The notes beneath the pieces are model-generated. The model was not told where the DNA came from. It searched no databases and worked only from the letters and a program-made list of their open reading frames with translations. Below are positions 38,284 through 45,507 of a DNA stretch of 64,000 nt, piece after piece. A program made the position numbers and the translations under genes. This DNA comes from Pelagibacterium halotolerans B2 (lineage in GTDB: Bacteria; Pseudomonadota; Alphaproteobacteria; Rhizobiales; Devosiaceae), in contig NC_016078.1 of assembly GCF_000230555.1 (NCBI RefSeq), positions 1,426,001 to 1,490,000 of the forward strand, read 5' to 3'. Positions within the stretch are counted from its first letter, which is position 1; each line of letters begins with the position of its first letter.

Positions 38284-40035
38284 TTATGAAAGCTCTTGCG
38301 GGGCGCTGACGCCCAAAAGATCAAGGCCGTTGCCGAGAACCCGGCGCACGCCATCCACAAGCGCGAGTCGAGCCAGTGTCAGTTTCGGGTCATCGTCGTT
38401 AACAAAGCGTAAGCTGGGGTCTTCCTTGCCTTTGCCCCAGAAGGCGTGGAATTGCGCGGCAAGCTCGTGCAAGTAAAACGCAAGTCTATGCGGTTCATGC
38501 GCCCGCGCCGCTGCCGCAACCTGCCGCGGCCAGGAACCGAGCAACCGGATCAGCTCGATTTCATCCGTTGTGGACAGCAGCGAAAGGTCGGCTCCGGCCA
38601 GCGCCGCGTCGGTCGTATCGAGTTCGGGCAGATCGCGCGCCGCATTCCGGAAAATCGAAAACGTCCTTGCATGGGCATACTGCACATAAAAAACCGGATT
38701 GTCCTTGCTCTGCTCTTTCACCAGCGCAAAGTCGAAATCGAGCGGTGCATCGTTCCGCCGGAACAAAAGCATGAAGCGGGTCGCATCGACTCCCACTTCC
38801 TCCACAACATCAGCAAGCGTCACCAAGTCCCCGGAGCGCTTGCTCATTTTTACCGGCTCGCCATTCCGCAACAGCTTGACCAACTGGCAGAACCGCACAT
38901 CGGCCGTTGCCTTGCCGCCCGAAACGGCCTTCACCGCCGCCTCGATGCGCTTGGCATAGCCCGCATGGTCTGCGCCCAGAACGTCGATAAGCGTGGTGAA
39001 GCCCCGCAGCACCTTGCTGCGGTGATAGGCGATATCGGCGGCAAAATAGGTATAGCTGCCGTCCGATTTGACAAGCGCACGATCCACGTCGTCGCCAAAC
39101 TGGGTGGCCCGGAACAAGGTCTGTTCGCGGTCTTCCCAATCGTCGGGCAGCTTGCCCTTCGGCGGTTCGAGCCGCCCTTCATAGATCAGACCTTCATCGC
39201 GCAGCCACGCGAGCGTCTTTTCGATCTCGCCCCCCGGTCCGTGCAACGTCTTTTCGGAAAAGAACACATCGTGCTCGATATTGAGCTTTTTCAGGTCCGC
39301 CTTGATAAGTTCGAGCATCGCCGCCAGCACATGCTGCTTGACCGGGGCCAGCCATGCCTCTTCGGGCTTGCCCAACAGGGAGTTGCCGAACTCTTCCACC
39401 AGCGCCTGCCCCACCGGGATCAGATAGTCGCCCGGATAGAAACCCGACGGAATTTCGATTTCCTCCCCCAGCGCCTCGCGGTATCGCAGGAAGGCTGACC
39501 GGGCCAGCGTATCGACCTGCGACCCGGCATCGTTGATGTAATATTCCTTGGAGACGTCATATCCGGCATAGGCCAGGAGCGAGGCCAGCGCGTCGCCGTA
39601 AACGGCGCCCCGCGTATGCCCCACATGCATCGGCCCGGTCGGGTTGGCCGAAACATATTCGACATTCACTTTCTCGCCCTGCCCCACATCGGCCCGCCCG
39701 AAATCGTCGCCGAGTTCGGCAATCGAGGACAGCACCTTGTGCCAGACGCTTTGCTGGAGCCGGAAATTGATGAACCCCGGACCGGCGATCTCGACCGCGG
39801 CCACGTCGGCATCGCCTGAAAACCGCTCGGAAATCGCACCAGCGACCTCGCGGGGGTTCTTGCCCAGCGGCTTGGCCACCACCATCGCGGCATTGGTCGA
39901 AAGGTCCCCATGGGCGGCATCGCGCGGCGGCTCGACGACGACGCGGGCCAGCAGCTCGCGATTGTCGGCCAGCTCGGGAAAACTCGCGATCAGCGCATCG
40001 GTGACGCGCCCTTCAAAGAGGGCAAACACATCCAT
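38284..40035 (-). CDS. argS: arginyl-tRNA synthetase
   Basis: A class I synthetase of 583 residues: N-terminal tRNA D-loop-recognition domain (about 1-110), then [20 protein letters not shown] with the HVGH form of HIGH, the [18 protein letters not shown] helix, [16 protein letters not shown] as the KMSKS loop, and the C-terminal anticodon-binding domain ending [11 protein letters not shown]. The start at 40033-40035 ([11 protein letters not shown]) is the family start; upstream in-frame residues are unrelated. It is 116 bases downstream of dgt. Confidence 0.97.
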   Translation of the reverse strand: MDVFALFEGRVTDALIASFPELADNRELLARVVVEPPRDAAHGDLSTNAAMVVAKPLGKNPREVAGAISERFSGDADVAAVEIAGPGFINFRLQQSVWHKVLSSIAELGDDFGRADVGQGEKVNVEYVSANPTGPMHVGHTRGAVYGDALASLLAYAGYDVSKEYYINDAGSQVDTLARSAFLRYREALGEEIEIPSGFYPGDYLIPVGQALVEEFGNSLLGKPEEAWLAPVKQHVLAAMLELIKADLKKLNIEHDVFFSEKTLHGPGGEIEKTLAWLRDEGLIYEGRLEPPKGKLPDDWEDREQTLFRATQFGDDVDRALVKSDGSYTYFAADIAYHRSKVLRGFTTLIDVLGADHAGYAKRIEAAVKAVSGGKATADVRFCQLVKLLRNGEPVKMSKRSGDLVTLADVVEEVGVDATRFMLLFRRNDAPLDFDFALVKEQSKDNPVFYVQYAHARTFSIFRNAARDLPELDTTDAALAGADLSLLSTTDEIELIRLLGSWPRQVAAAARAHEPHRLAFYLHELAAQFHAFWGKGKEDPSLRFVNDDDPKLTLARLALVDGVRRVLGNGLDLLGVSAPQELS

Positions 40036-40151
40036 CTGAAGGAAACCTATGATTGAAATTCGAAACCGGCACGTTGAGATTGGCGTCAAGGCGCGGCGAA
40101 AGCCGGAGTTTACAGCCCGCCCTCGCGCCAATATCGGCATGCCGAGGCGGG

Positions 40152-41333
40152 TTACCGGAAATCGGGTCTGTCGTCAAACAAACGGGCATATTCGTCAAGC
40201 GCGAACGGGTCTGTCATCCCGGCCACGAAATCACAGACGATCCGGGCTCTCGCGGCCTCAGAACCGGCGGTACTATGGGCCAGCCCCCAGCGCCCCGGCA
40301 TATCCCCCTCGGCGATATAGGCATCGAAAAGCCGCCCCACCACAGCCTCGCTCTCGCGCACCGGCCCCATGACCCGCGCGTCGCGATAGACTTTGGCGAA
40401 CAGGAACGCCTTGAGCTCGACCTCATCTTCCGCCATCTCGACGGGGAACCCGATCAACGCCCGCCCCGCATGCCGGACATCGTCGACACTTTTCGGAGCC
40501 GCCGCAATCAGCCGCTCCGCACTTTCGGCGATCACCGCCTCGATGGTCCGTGTGATCAGCCGCCGCTGCACCTCGTGAATTTGCCGCCCGCGCTCCAGTC
40601 CGGGCCACATCTCGATGACTTCCCGCGCAATCGGCCCCACCAATGGCACATCGACAAGATCGTCGATGACCACCAATCCCGCGCGCACCGCATCGTCGAT
40701 ATCGTGGGCGTTATAGGCGATATCGTCGGCAATCGCCGCCACCTGCGCCTCGAGATTGGCATAGGTTCCAGCCAGCAAGTCCTCACTTGCCGGAATGTCC
40801 GCCAGCGCCGCCGCGATGTCCTGCCCGTGCTCGGATGCATCGCCGACCACCGGGCCGTTATGTTTCAGGATACCTTCGAGCGTCTCCCAGGTCAGGTTCA
40901 GCCCGTCATGCTCGGCATAGCGATTCTCAAGCACCCCCACTACCCGCAGCGCCTGCACATTGTGGTCGAACCCGCCAAGCTCTGCCATTTTCTCGGACAA
41001 CACCCGCTCACCCGCATGCCCGAACGGGGTATGCCCAAGATCGTGCGACAGCGCCACGGCCTCGGCCAGATCCTCGTTGAGCCGCAGCGCCCGCGCTATC
41101 GAACGGGCGATCTGGCTCACTTCGAGCGTATGGGTCAGCCGCGTGCGGAAATGCTGACCCTCGTGATGAAGGAAAACCTGCGTTTTGTGCTGCAGCCGCC
41201 GGAACGCCGTCGAATGGATGATCCGGTCCCGATCCCGCTGGAATTCGTTGCGCGTCGGGCTGGCAGATGGGCGATAGACCCGGCCCCGCGACTGCGCCGG
41301 ATCGGCGGCATAAACCGCATGCATATCACTCAT
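40152..41333 (-). CDS. dgt: deoxyguanosinetriphosphate triphosphohydrolase-like protein
   Basis: A 393-residue HD-domain nucleotidase that splits dNTPs into nucleoside and triphosphate. The HD residues are in [14 protein letters not shown] (His), [15 protein letters not shown] (His-Asp) and a later [32 protein letters not shown] is a family motif. It belongs to the group annotated type 2 dGTPase-like. The start (ATGAGTGATATG) has AAAGGGG upstream. It diverges from erpA over about 76 bases, a pairing conserved in Rhizobiales. Confidence 0.95.
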   Translation of the reverse strand: MSDMHAVYAADPAQSRGRVYRPSASPTRNEFQRDRDRIIHSTAFRRLQHKTQVFLHHEGQHFRTRLTHTLEVSQIARSIARALRLNEDLAEAVALSHDLGHTPFGHAGERVLSEKMAELGGFDHNVQALRVVGVLENRYAEHDGLNLTWETLEGILKHNGPVVGDASEHGQDIAAALADIPASEDLLAGTYANLEAQVAAIADDIAYNAHDIDDAVRAGLVVIDDLVDVPLVGPIAREVIEMWPGLERGRQIHEVQRRLITRTIEAVIAESAERLIAAAPKSVDDVRHAGRALIGFPVEMAEDEVELKAFLFAKVYRDARVMGPVRESEAVVGRLFDAYIAEGDMPGRWGLAHSTAGSEAARARIVCDFVAGMTDPFALDEYARLFDDRPDFR

Positions 41334-41409
41334 GTGGGACAGCCCCTTTTCATCGTCGCCCTACGATCTTATGTTGGAGACCGAATTTGCAATCAAAAGC
41401 AACAGCGCC

Positions 41410-41760
41410 ATGACCGATATCCAACTATCACCGAACGAGGTCGTTTTGACAGAGCGCGCCGCCAAGCGGATCAACCGCATTCTGTCGAAGGAAGAACCCG
41501 GCACCGTCCTGCGCATTGCCGTGGCTGGCGGCGGGTGCTCGGGCTTCCAGTACGAATACAACATCGTCAAGGAAGCGCCAACCGAGGACGATCTGGTGCT
41601 CACCCGCGACGGGGCCACCGTTTACATCGATTCGATGAGCCTTGAATTCATGGGCGGCGCGGAAATCGACTTTGTCGACGATCTGATCGGCCAGTCCTTC
41701 CAGATCAAGAACCCCAACGCCGTCGCCTCCTGCGGCTGCGGCACCAGCTTCGCTGTCTGA
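41410..41760 (+). CDS. erpA: iron-sulfur cluster insertion protein ErpA
   Basis: A 116-residue A-type carrier that passes Fe-S clusters to apo-proteins. The three ligand cysteines are in AGGGCSGFQYEY and near the C-terminus CGCGTSFAV, with SLEFMGGAEIDFVDDLIGQS and FQIKNPNA between. The ATG at 41410 gives the family start MTDIQLSPNE; a longer in-frame start exists but would overlap the dgt start region. No strong Shine-Dalgarno is seen. ErpA versus IscA cannot be fully separated by sequence alone. Confidence 0.93.
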   Translation: MTDIQLSPNEVVLTERAAKRINRILSKEEPGTVLRIAVAGGGCSGFQYEYNIVKEAPTEDDLVLTRDGATVYIDSMSLEFMGGAEIDFVDDLIGQSFQIKNPNAVASCGCGTSFAV

Positions 41761-41798
41761 TCCCCGCATTTTTCGGGTCGCCTTGGCCGCGCGATAAT

Positions 41799-41833
41799 GC
41801 TTACCTCTGCCTCTCTTGCGCGCGGAGGTAAGC
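41799..41833 (+). promoter_or_regulatory. inverted repeat covering the Shine-Dalgarno of the LysE-type gene
   Basis: A perfect 9-bp inverted repeat, GCTTACCTC (41799-41807) and GAGGTAAGC (41825-41833). The right arm contains the Shine-Dalgarno GGAGG (41824-41828) and ends two bases before the ATG. If both arms are transcribed, the ribosome-binding site would be hidden. If transcription starts near 41804 (a GATAAT lies at 41793-41798), it would instead be a DNA operator. Confidence 0.45.
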
Positions 41834-41834
41834 C

Positions 41835-42446
41835 ATGAGCACCGAATTCCTGATCACCGCCCTGATCGTCTGCCTGCTCCCAGGCTCGGGCGTGCTTTAC
41901 ACGCTTGCCGTAGGTCTCGGTCGCGGCTTCAGGGCCTCTGTCGCTGCCGCCTTGGGCTGCACGCTCGGCATCATCCCCTCCGCCCTCGCCTCCATCGTCG
42001 GCCTTGCCGCCATCTTCCACGCCAGCGCCCTGGCCTTCCAGACCCTCAAATATCTCGGCGTTGCATATCTGCTCCATATGGCGTGGTCGATCCTGCGCTC
42101 CGGCGGCGCCATGGGGCTCGAGGCCGACCGTTCTCCAGCCTCCATGGCCAGGATCGCGACCAGCGGCGCCCTCATCAATGTCCTCAATCCCAAGCTCAGC
42201 CTGTTCTTCCTGGCGTTTCTGCCCCAGTTCGTTCCCCTCGACACCCCCAACGCCACCCCAACACTGCTCTTGCATGCAGCGATCTTCATGGCGATAACCT
42301 TCATAACGTTCGTGGGGTACGGGGCCTGCGCCGCTTTGGCGCGTGACTATGTCATCTCCCGGCCCGACGTGCTCAAATGGATACGGCGCAGCTTTGCGGC
42401 CACGTTTGGCCTGCTAGGCCTGCGCCTCGCCCTTTCAGATCGCTGA
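41835..42446 (+). CDS. LysE/RhtB-family exporter, second member
   Basis: A 203-residue membrane protein with six hydrophobic segments. It has the LysE start LITALIVCLLPGSGVLYTLA, where GSG replaces the usual GPG, and the ALINVLNPKLSLFFLAFLPQFV motif (N-P-K). The substrate is unknown; amino acids or their analogues are usual. The start ATG follows a strong GGAGG buried in an inverted repeat, which may regulate translation. It is followed 19 bases later by xthA on the same strand. Confidence 0.88.
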   Translation: MSTEFLITALIVCLLPGSGVLYTLAVGLGRGFRASVAAALGCTLGIIPSALASIVGLAAIFHASALAFQTLKYLGVAYLLHMAWSILRSGGAMGLEADRSPASMARIATSGALINVLNPKLSLFFLAFLPQFVPLDTPNATPTLLLHAAIFMAITFITFVGYGACAALARDYVISRPDVLKWIRRSFAATFGLLGLRLALSDR

Positions 42447-42465
42447 CAACCAACGAGACGGCCCG

Positions 42466-43272
42466 ATGCGCATAGCAACCTGGAACATCAACGGCATCAA
42501 CGCACGCCTTCCGGCCGTCCTCACCTGGCTCGACGAAACCAAGCCCGACATCGTTGGTCTCCAGGAAATCAAATGCCTCGACGAAAACTTCCCCCGCGCC
42601 GAATTCGAATCGCGCGGCTACAATGTCGAAACCCACGGCCAGAAGAGCTTCAACGGCGTCGCCCTGCTCTCCAAAATCCCCTTCGATGAAGTCCATCGCG
42701 GCCTGCCCAGCAACGACGAGGACCCGCAATCACGCCTGATCGAAGGCGTGTTCTCCACCGAGGACGGTGGCGTCGTGCGCGTGTGCAATATCTACCTGCC
42801 CAACGGAAATCCGGTCGATACCGAAAAATTTCCCTATAAGCTCGGCTGGATGGACCGGCTTTACGATTTCGTCGAACAGCGCCTTGCCTATGAGGAGCCC
42901 TTCATCCTGATGGGCGATTTCAACCTCATTCCCACCGGCTTTGACTGCCACGATCCCTCGGTATGGTGGGGCGATGCCCTGTTCCGGCCCGAGAGCCTGG
43001 AAAAATGGCGCCGCATCGTCAATCTGGGTTTAACCGACGCCCTGCGCGCCACCACCAGCGAACAGGCTTTCACCTTCTGGGATTTCCAGGCCGGCGCCTG
43101 GCGCCGCAACGCGGGCATCCGCATCGACCATTTGATGCTCTCCCCCCAGGCCGCCGACCGCCTCACCGGCGTCACCATCCACAAGGACACCCGCGGCTGG
43201 GACAAGCCCTCCGACCACGTCCCCGTCGAAGGCGATTTCACCCTCGCCGGCCGCCCCGCAAAGGCTGCTTAG
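42466..43272 (+). CDS. xthA: exodeoxyribonuclease III
   Basis: A 268-residue endonuclease/exonuclease/phosphatase-fold enzyme that cuts at abasic sites and removes 3' blocking groups. MRIATWNINGINARLP, the metal-binding Glu in IVGLQEIKCLDENFPR, NIYLPNGNPV, LMGDFNLIPTGFDCHD and the C-terminal RIDHLMLSP then SDHVPVEG complete the active site. It is cytoplasmic, in base-excision repair. The nearby uvrA and ssb are SOS-controlled, but I found no SOS box here. Confidence 0.96.
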   Translation: MRIATWNINGINARLPAVLTWLDETKPDIVGLQEIKCLDENFPRAEFESRGYNVETHGQKSFNGVALLSKIPFDEVHRGLPSNDEDPQSRLIEGVFSTEDGGVVRVCNIYLPNGNPVDTEKFPYKLGWMDRLYDFVEQRLAYEEPFILMGDFNLIPTGFDCHDPSVWWGDALFRPESLEKWRRIVNLGLTDALRATTSEQAFTFWDFQAGAWRRNAGIRIDHLMLSPQAADRLTGVTIHKDTRGWDKPSDHVPVEGDFTLAGRPAKAA

Positions 43273-43291
43273 TTGATTTGCTAATCTGGAG

Positions 43292-43472
43292 AGGTTGGGT
43301 CAGGGCGAGCGGTCTTCGAGAGTGATGACCGGTTATCGAAGGTCCGGTGGACCTTCGATAGGGAAGAACGCCCGTCTAGCTTAAGCTCGCGGGCTATGAG
43401 CGGAGCGTACTTTGGTACGTGAGCACCGGAAGCGCAGGAGACTGCCGTTTGCAGGCCGCCCTCACCCAACCT
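43292..43472. repeat. 181-base palindromic element with 15-base terminal inverted repeats
   Basis: The ends AGGTTGGGTCAGGGC (43292-43306) and GCCCTCACCCAACCT (43458-43472) are inverted repeats with one mismatch. Inside are a perfect 12-bp stem TATCGAAGGTCC/GGACCTTCGATA, a GCCCG...CGGGC stem around AGCTTAAGCT, and GTAC and CTGC/GCAG stems. No target-site duplication is visible. It fills the gap between convergent xthA and the Sel1 gene, and its right end overlaps the Sel1-gene stop. Confidence 0.65.
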
Positions 43473-44280
43473 AAAACTCGGCGAACTGGCTTCCCAGCGT
43501 ATCCGCCGCCCGCACCGCGGCCTCGGCCTGTGCCGGATCGGCCTTGGCCATCGCGCTGTCGGTCAATTCACGGATCCAGCCCTCATCGCTGGTCCCGAGC
43601 GCCGAGCGATAGGCGATATTGAGCCACATCAGCCCTTCGATCGGCTGCGCCTCGATCCCATTGCCCACGACCAGCATTTCGCCCAGCCGCGCCTGCGCGC
43701 CCGCATGCCCCTTGCGGGCCGCCAGCGAAAGCCAGCGCGCGCCCTGCAGCGGGTTGATCCCGAAGCTCTCGGCATTGAGATAGAGCATGCCCACCCTGAA
43801 CTGCGCATCCGCATCGCCGAAATAGGTCGCCGCGTGCATCAGCAAGGTCTGGCCGCGCGACGCATCCTCGGGAATGCCCGCATCGGGCACCCCCTGCATG
43901 TAGTAATCGCCGATCTTGACGAAGGACTGCGCCACGATATCCGCATCGAGCGAACTCGGCGGCGCGTCCGCATTCTCGTTGGCGATGCGCGAAAAATACT
44001 GGAACGCCTTGGCGGGGTCCTTCTGAACCCCGGCGCCCGTTTCATACATCGTCCCCAATTGCCACAACGCGATGGGCTGGCCCGCGTCGGCGGCGCCCTC
44101 GAGCGCTGAAACGAGGTTGTCGCCGCTCAATTCGGTGGCCGTCACGCCATCGAGCATCTGGGCCAGTTCCTGGGCGGCATCGAGCGCGCTCTGCGCCTGC
44201 GCCGGCAGCACCGTGCCAAGGGAAAGCAAAGCCGAACAGGTCGCAGCCAGAGCGAACGCAGTACTCCTGACTATAGGCAT
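43471..44280 (-). CDS. exported Sel1-repeat protein
   Basis: A 269-residue protein with a signal peptide (AFALAATCSALLSLGTVLPA, cleaved near AQA) followed by Sel1-like (TPR-type) repeats: ALWQLGTMYETGAGVQKDPA, FYFGDADAQFRVGMLYLNAE-like units and GARWLSLAARKGHAGAQARLG, then PIEGLMWLNIAYRSALG. Such solenoids mediate protein contacts in the periplasm or envelope. The ATG at 44278-44280 has AGGTG six bases upstream; the frame stays open much further upstream without homology. It is convergent with xthA and has no obvious partner. Confidence 0.83.
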   Translation of the reverse strand: MPIVRSTAFALAATCSALLSLGTVLPAQAQSALDAAQELAQMLDGVTATELSGDNLVSALEGAADAGQPIALWQLGTMYETGAGVQKDPAKAFQYFSRIANENADAPPSSLDADIVAQSFVKIGDYYMQGVPDAGIPEDASRGQTLLMHAATYFGDADAQFRVGMLYLNAESFGINPLQGARWLSLAARKGHAGAQARLGEMLVVGNGIEAQPIEGLMWLNIAYRSALGTSDEGWIRELTDSAMAKADPAQAEAAVRAADTLGSQFAEF

Positions 44281-44922
44281 AACACACCTTCTCATGCCCC
44301 AGTCCAGCAGCCGTCGCGCCACATCCGGCGCGCCCGCCGCCAAGCCGGGAAACCTTACCGTATCGTTCAAGACGGCAGATCGTATGCCCGCCGCCACCCT
44401 GTTGTTTTTTGTTGTTTCGGCACTCGGCTTTCCCTGGCCGCACCTGGCTGCGAAAGACCTCAATGCCCGAACCGCCAACGGCAGTTCATATGTTTGATTG
44501 ACGAAAGAATATCGGTCCATTGTGTCGGCATTAAAGCGATTGTCCGCCGTCAGCGTGGCAAGCCGTCCGCTCGCCGCGTGGTCGGTCAATTCGCTGCAAT
44601 AAGATACGCCGATTGCCATTCCTGTCCTGCTCCTGGGCCCGTTGGCGGGAATTCGATCCCGCTTCGGGCGCCGATTGGCAGGCATAGGCGTCCGGCGCGC
44701 CGCCAGCGCACCGAGATACCATATCCGCCCACCACCAACCGTTCTCCGGCTGGTTTAGGGTAAGATTGTGGCGTGGTCCCTTAGCAAAGCGTGACTGCGC
44801 CGCGCACGATCACGAGTCTCGCGGGACTGTATCAAAATTGTCACAAACGCCGGTGAGCCCGGTCGCGCGTTGTCGGACCGATTGGCCGATTGTAAGTTGG
44901 CGCCTCAAGGGAGATTGCAAAC
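44281..44922. other. 642-base gap with no convincing gene
   Basis: It lies between the divergent Sel1 and VOC genes. Short frames on both strands (for example 44494-44763) have no ribosome-binding site or domain. One hairpin, GCGGGA/TCCCGC with loop ATTCGA near 44652-44669, looks like a tRNA T-arm but has no tRNA around it. It presumably holds two promoters. Confidence 0.5.
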
Positions 44923-45360
44923 ATGACCATCAAGCGAATGGACAATATGGGGATCGTCGTCGAGGACCTCTCGGCGACGATCGATTTCTTTACCGAACTC
45001 GGTCTGGAGCTCGAAGGCCGCGCCACCATCGAAGGTGAATGGGCCGGGCGCGTCACCGGGCTGGGCGACCAGCACGTGGAAATCGCCATGATGCGCACAC
45101 CGGACGGCCACGGCCGGCTCGAACTCTCCCGCTTCATCCGCCCCGCAGTCGTTGCGGATCACCGCACCGCTCCCGTCAACACCCTGGGCTATCTGCGCGT
45201 CATGTTCACCGTGGACGATATCGACGATACGCTGGAAAGGCTGCGCACGCGCGGCGCGCAGCTCGTGGGCGAAGTCGTCCAGTATGAAGACGTTTATCGC
45301 CTTTGCTACATCCGGGGGCCCGAAGGGCTCCTGATCGGGCTTGCCGAGGAGCTGCGCTGA
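44923..45360 (+). CDS. VOC-fold (glyoxalase/bleomycin-resistance type) protein
   Basis: A 145-residue protein with paired beta-alpha-beta-beta-beta modules: RMDNMGIVVEDLSATIDFFT-ELGLELEGR at the start, DQHVEIAMM, then LGYLRVMFTVDDIDDTLERL and the C-terminal YRLCYIRGPEGLLIGLAEEL, where the Glu of GPEG is a usual metal ligand. The family includes glyoxalase I, dioxygenases and antibiotic-binding proteins, and the substrate here cannot be assigned. GGGAG lies nine bases upstream of the ATG. It is monocistronic and followed by a mosaic repeat. Confidence 0.85.
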   Translation: MTIKRMDNMGIVVEDLSATIDFFTELGLELEGRATIEGEWAGRVTGLGDQHVEIAMMRTPDGHGRLELSRFIRPAVVADHRTAPVNTLGYLRVMFTVDDIDDTLERLRTRGAQLVGEVVQYEDVYRLCYIRGPEGLLIGLAEELR

Positions 45361-45377
45361 GCGACAGCGCAGCCTTT

Positions 45378-45506
45378 TAGAGCGTGTCCAGCAAAAGCAT
45401 GTCCTCGACGCGATCGGGGATGGAAACGGTTTTGCGGTTCGGACACGCGACAAAACAGGGGTTTAGAGCCAAGGATTTGATTCAATCAAATCCTGAACGG
45501 CTCTAG
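45378..45506 (+). repeat. mosaic palindromic element (RIME-like), copy 4
   Basis: Module A carries a longer insert (GCAAAAGCATGTCC...GGTTTTGC) between GCGTGTCC and GGACACGC, followed by GACAAAACA. Module B (about 45463-45506) is the TAGAGCC/GGATTTGATT/AATCAAATCC/GGCTCTAG unit also found in copy 3. It lies between convergent genes (VOC and valS). Confidence 0.8.
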
Positions 45507-45507
45507 C

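Noticed and set aside
44640..44675. tRNA T-arm-like hairpin (GCGGGA/TCCCGC)
   Set aside because: No acceptor, D-arm or anticodon arm can be built around it; the loop is six bases rather than seven.
44494..44763. 89-codon plus-strand frame in the large gap before the VOC gene
   Set aside because: No ribosome-binding site, no domain, low-complexity Arg/Pro composition.
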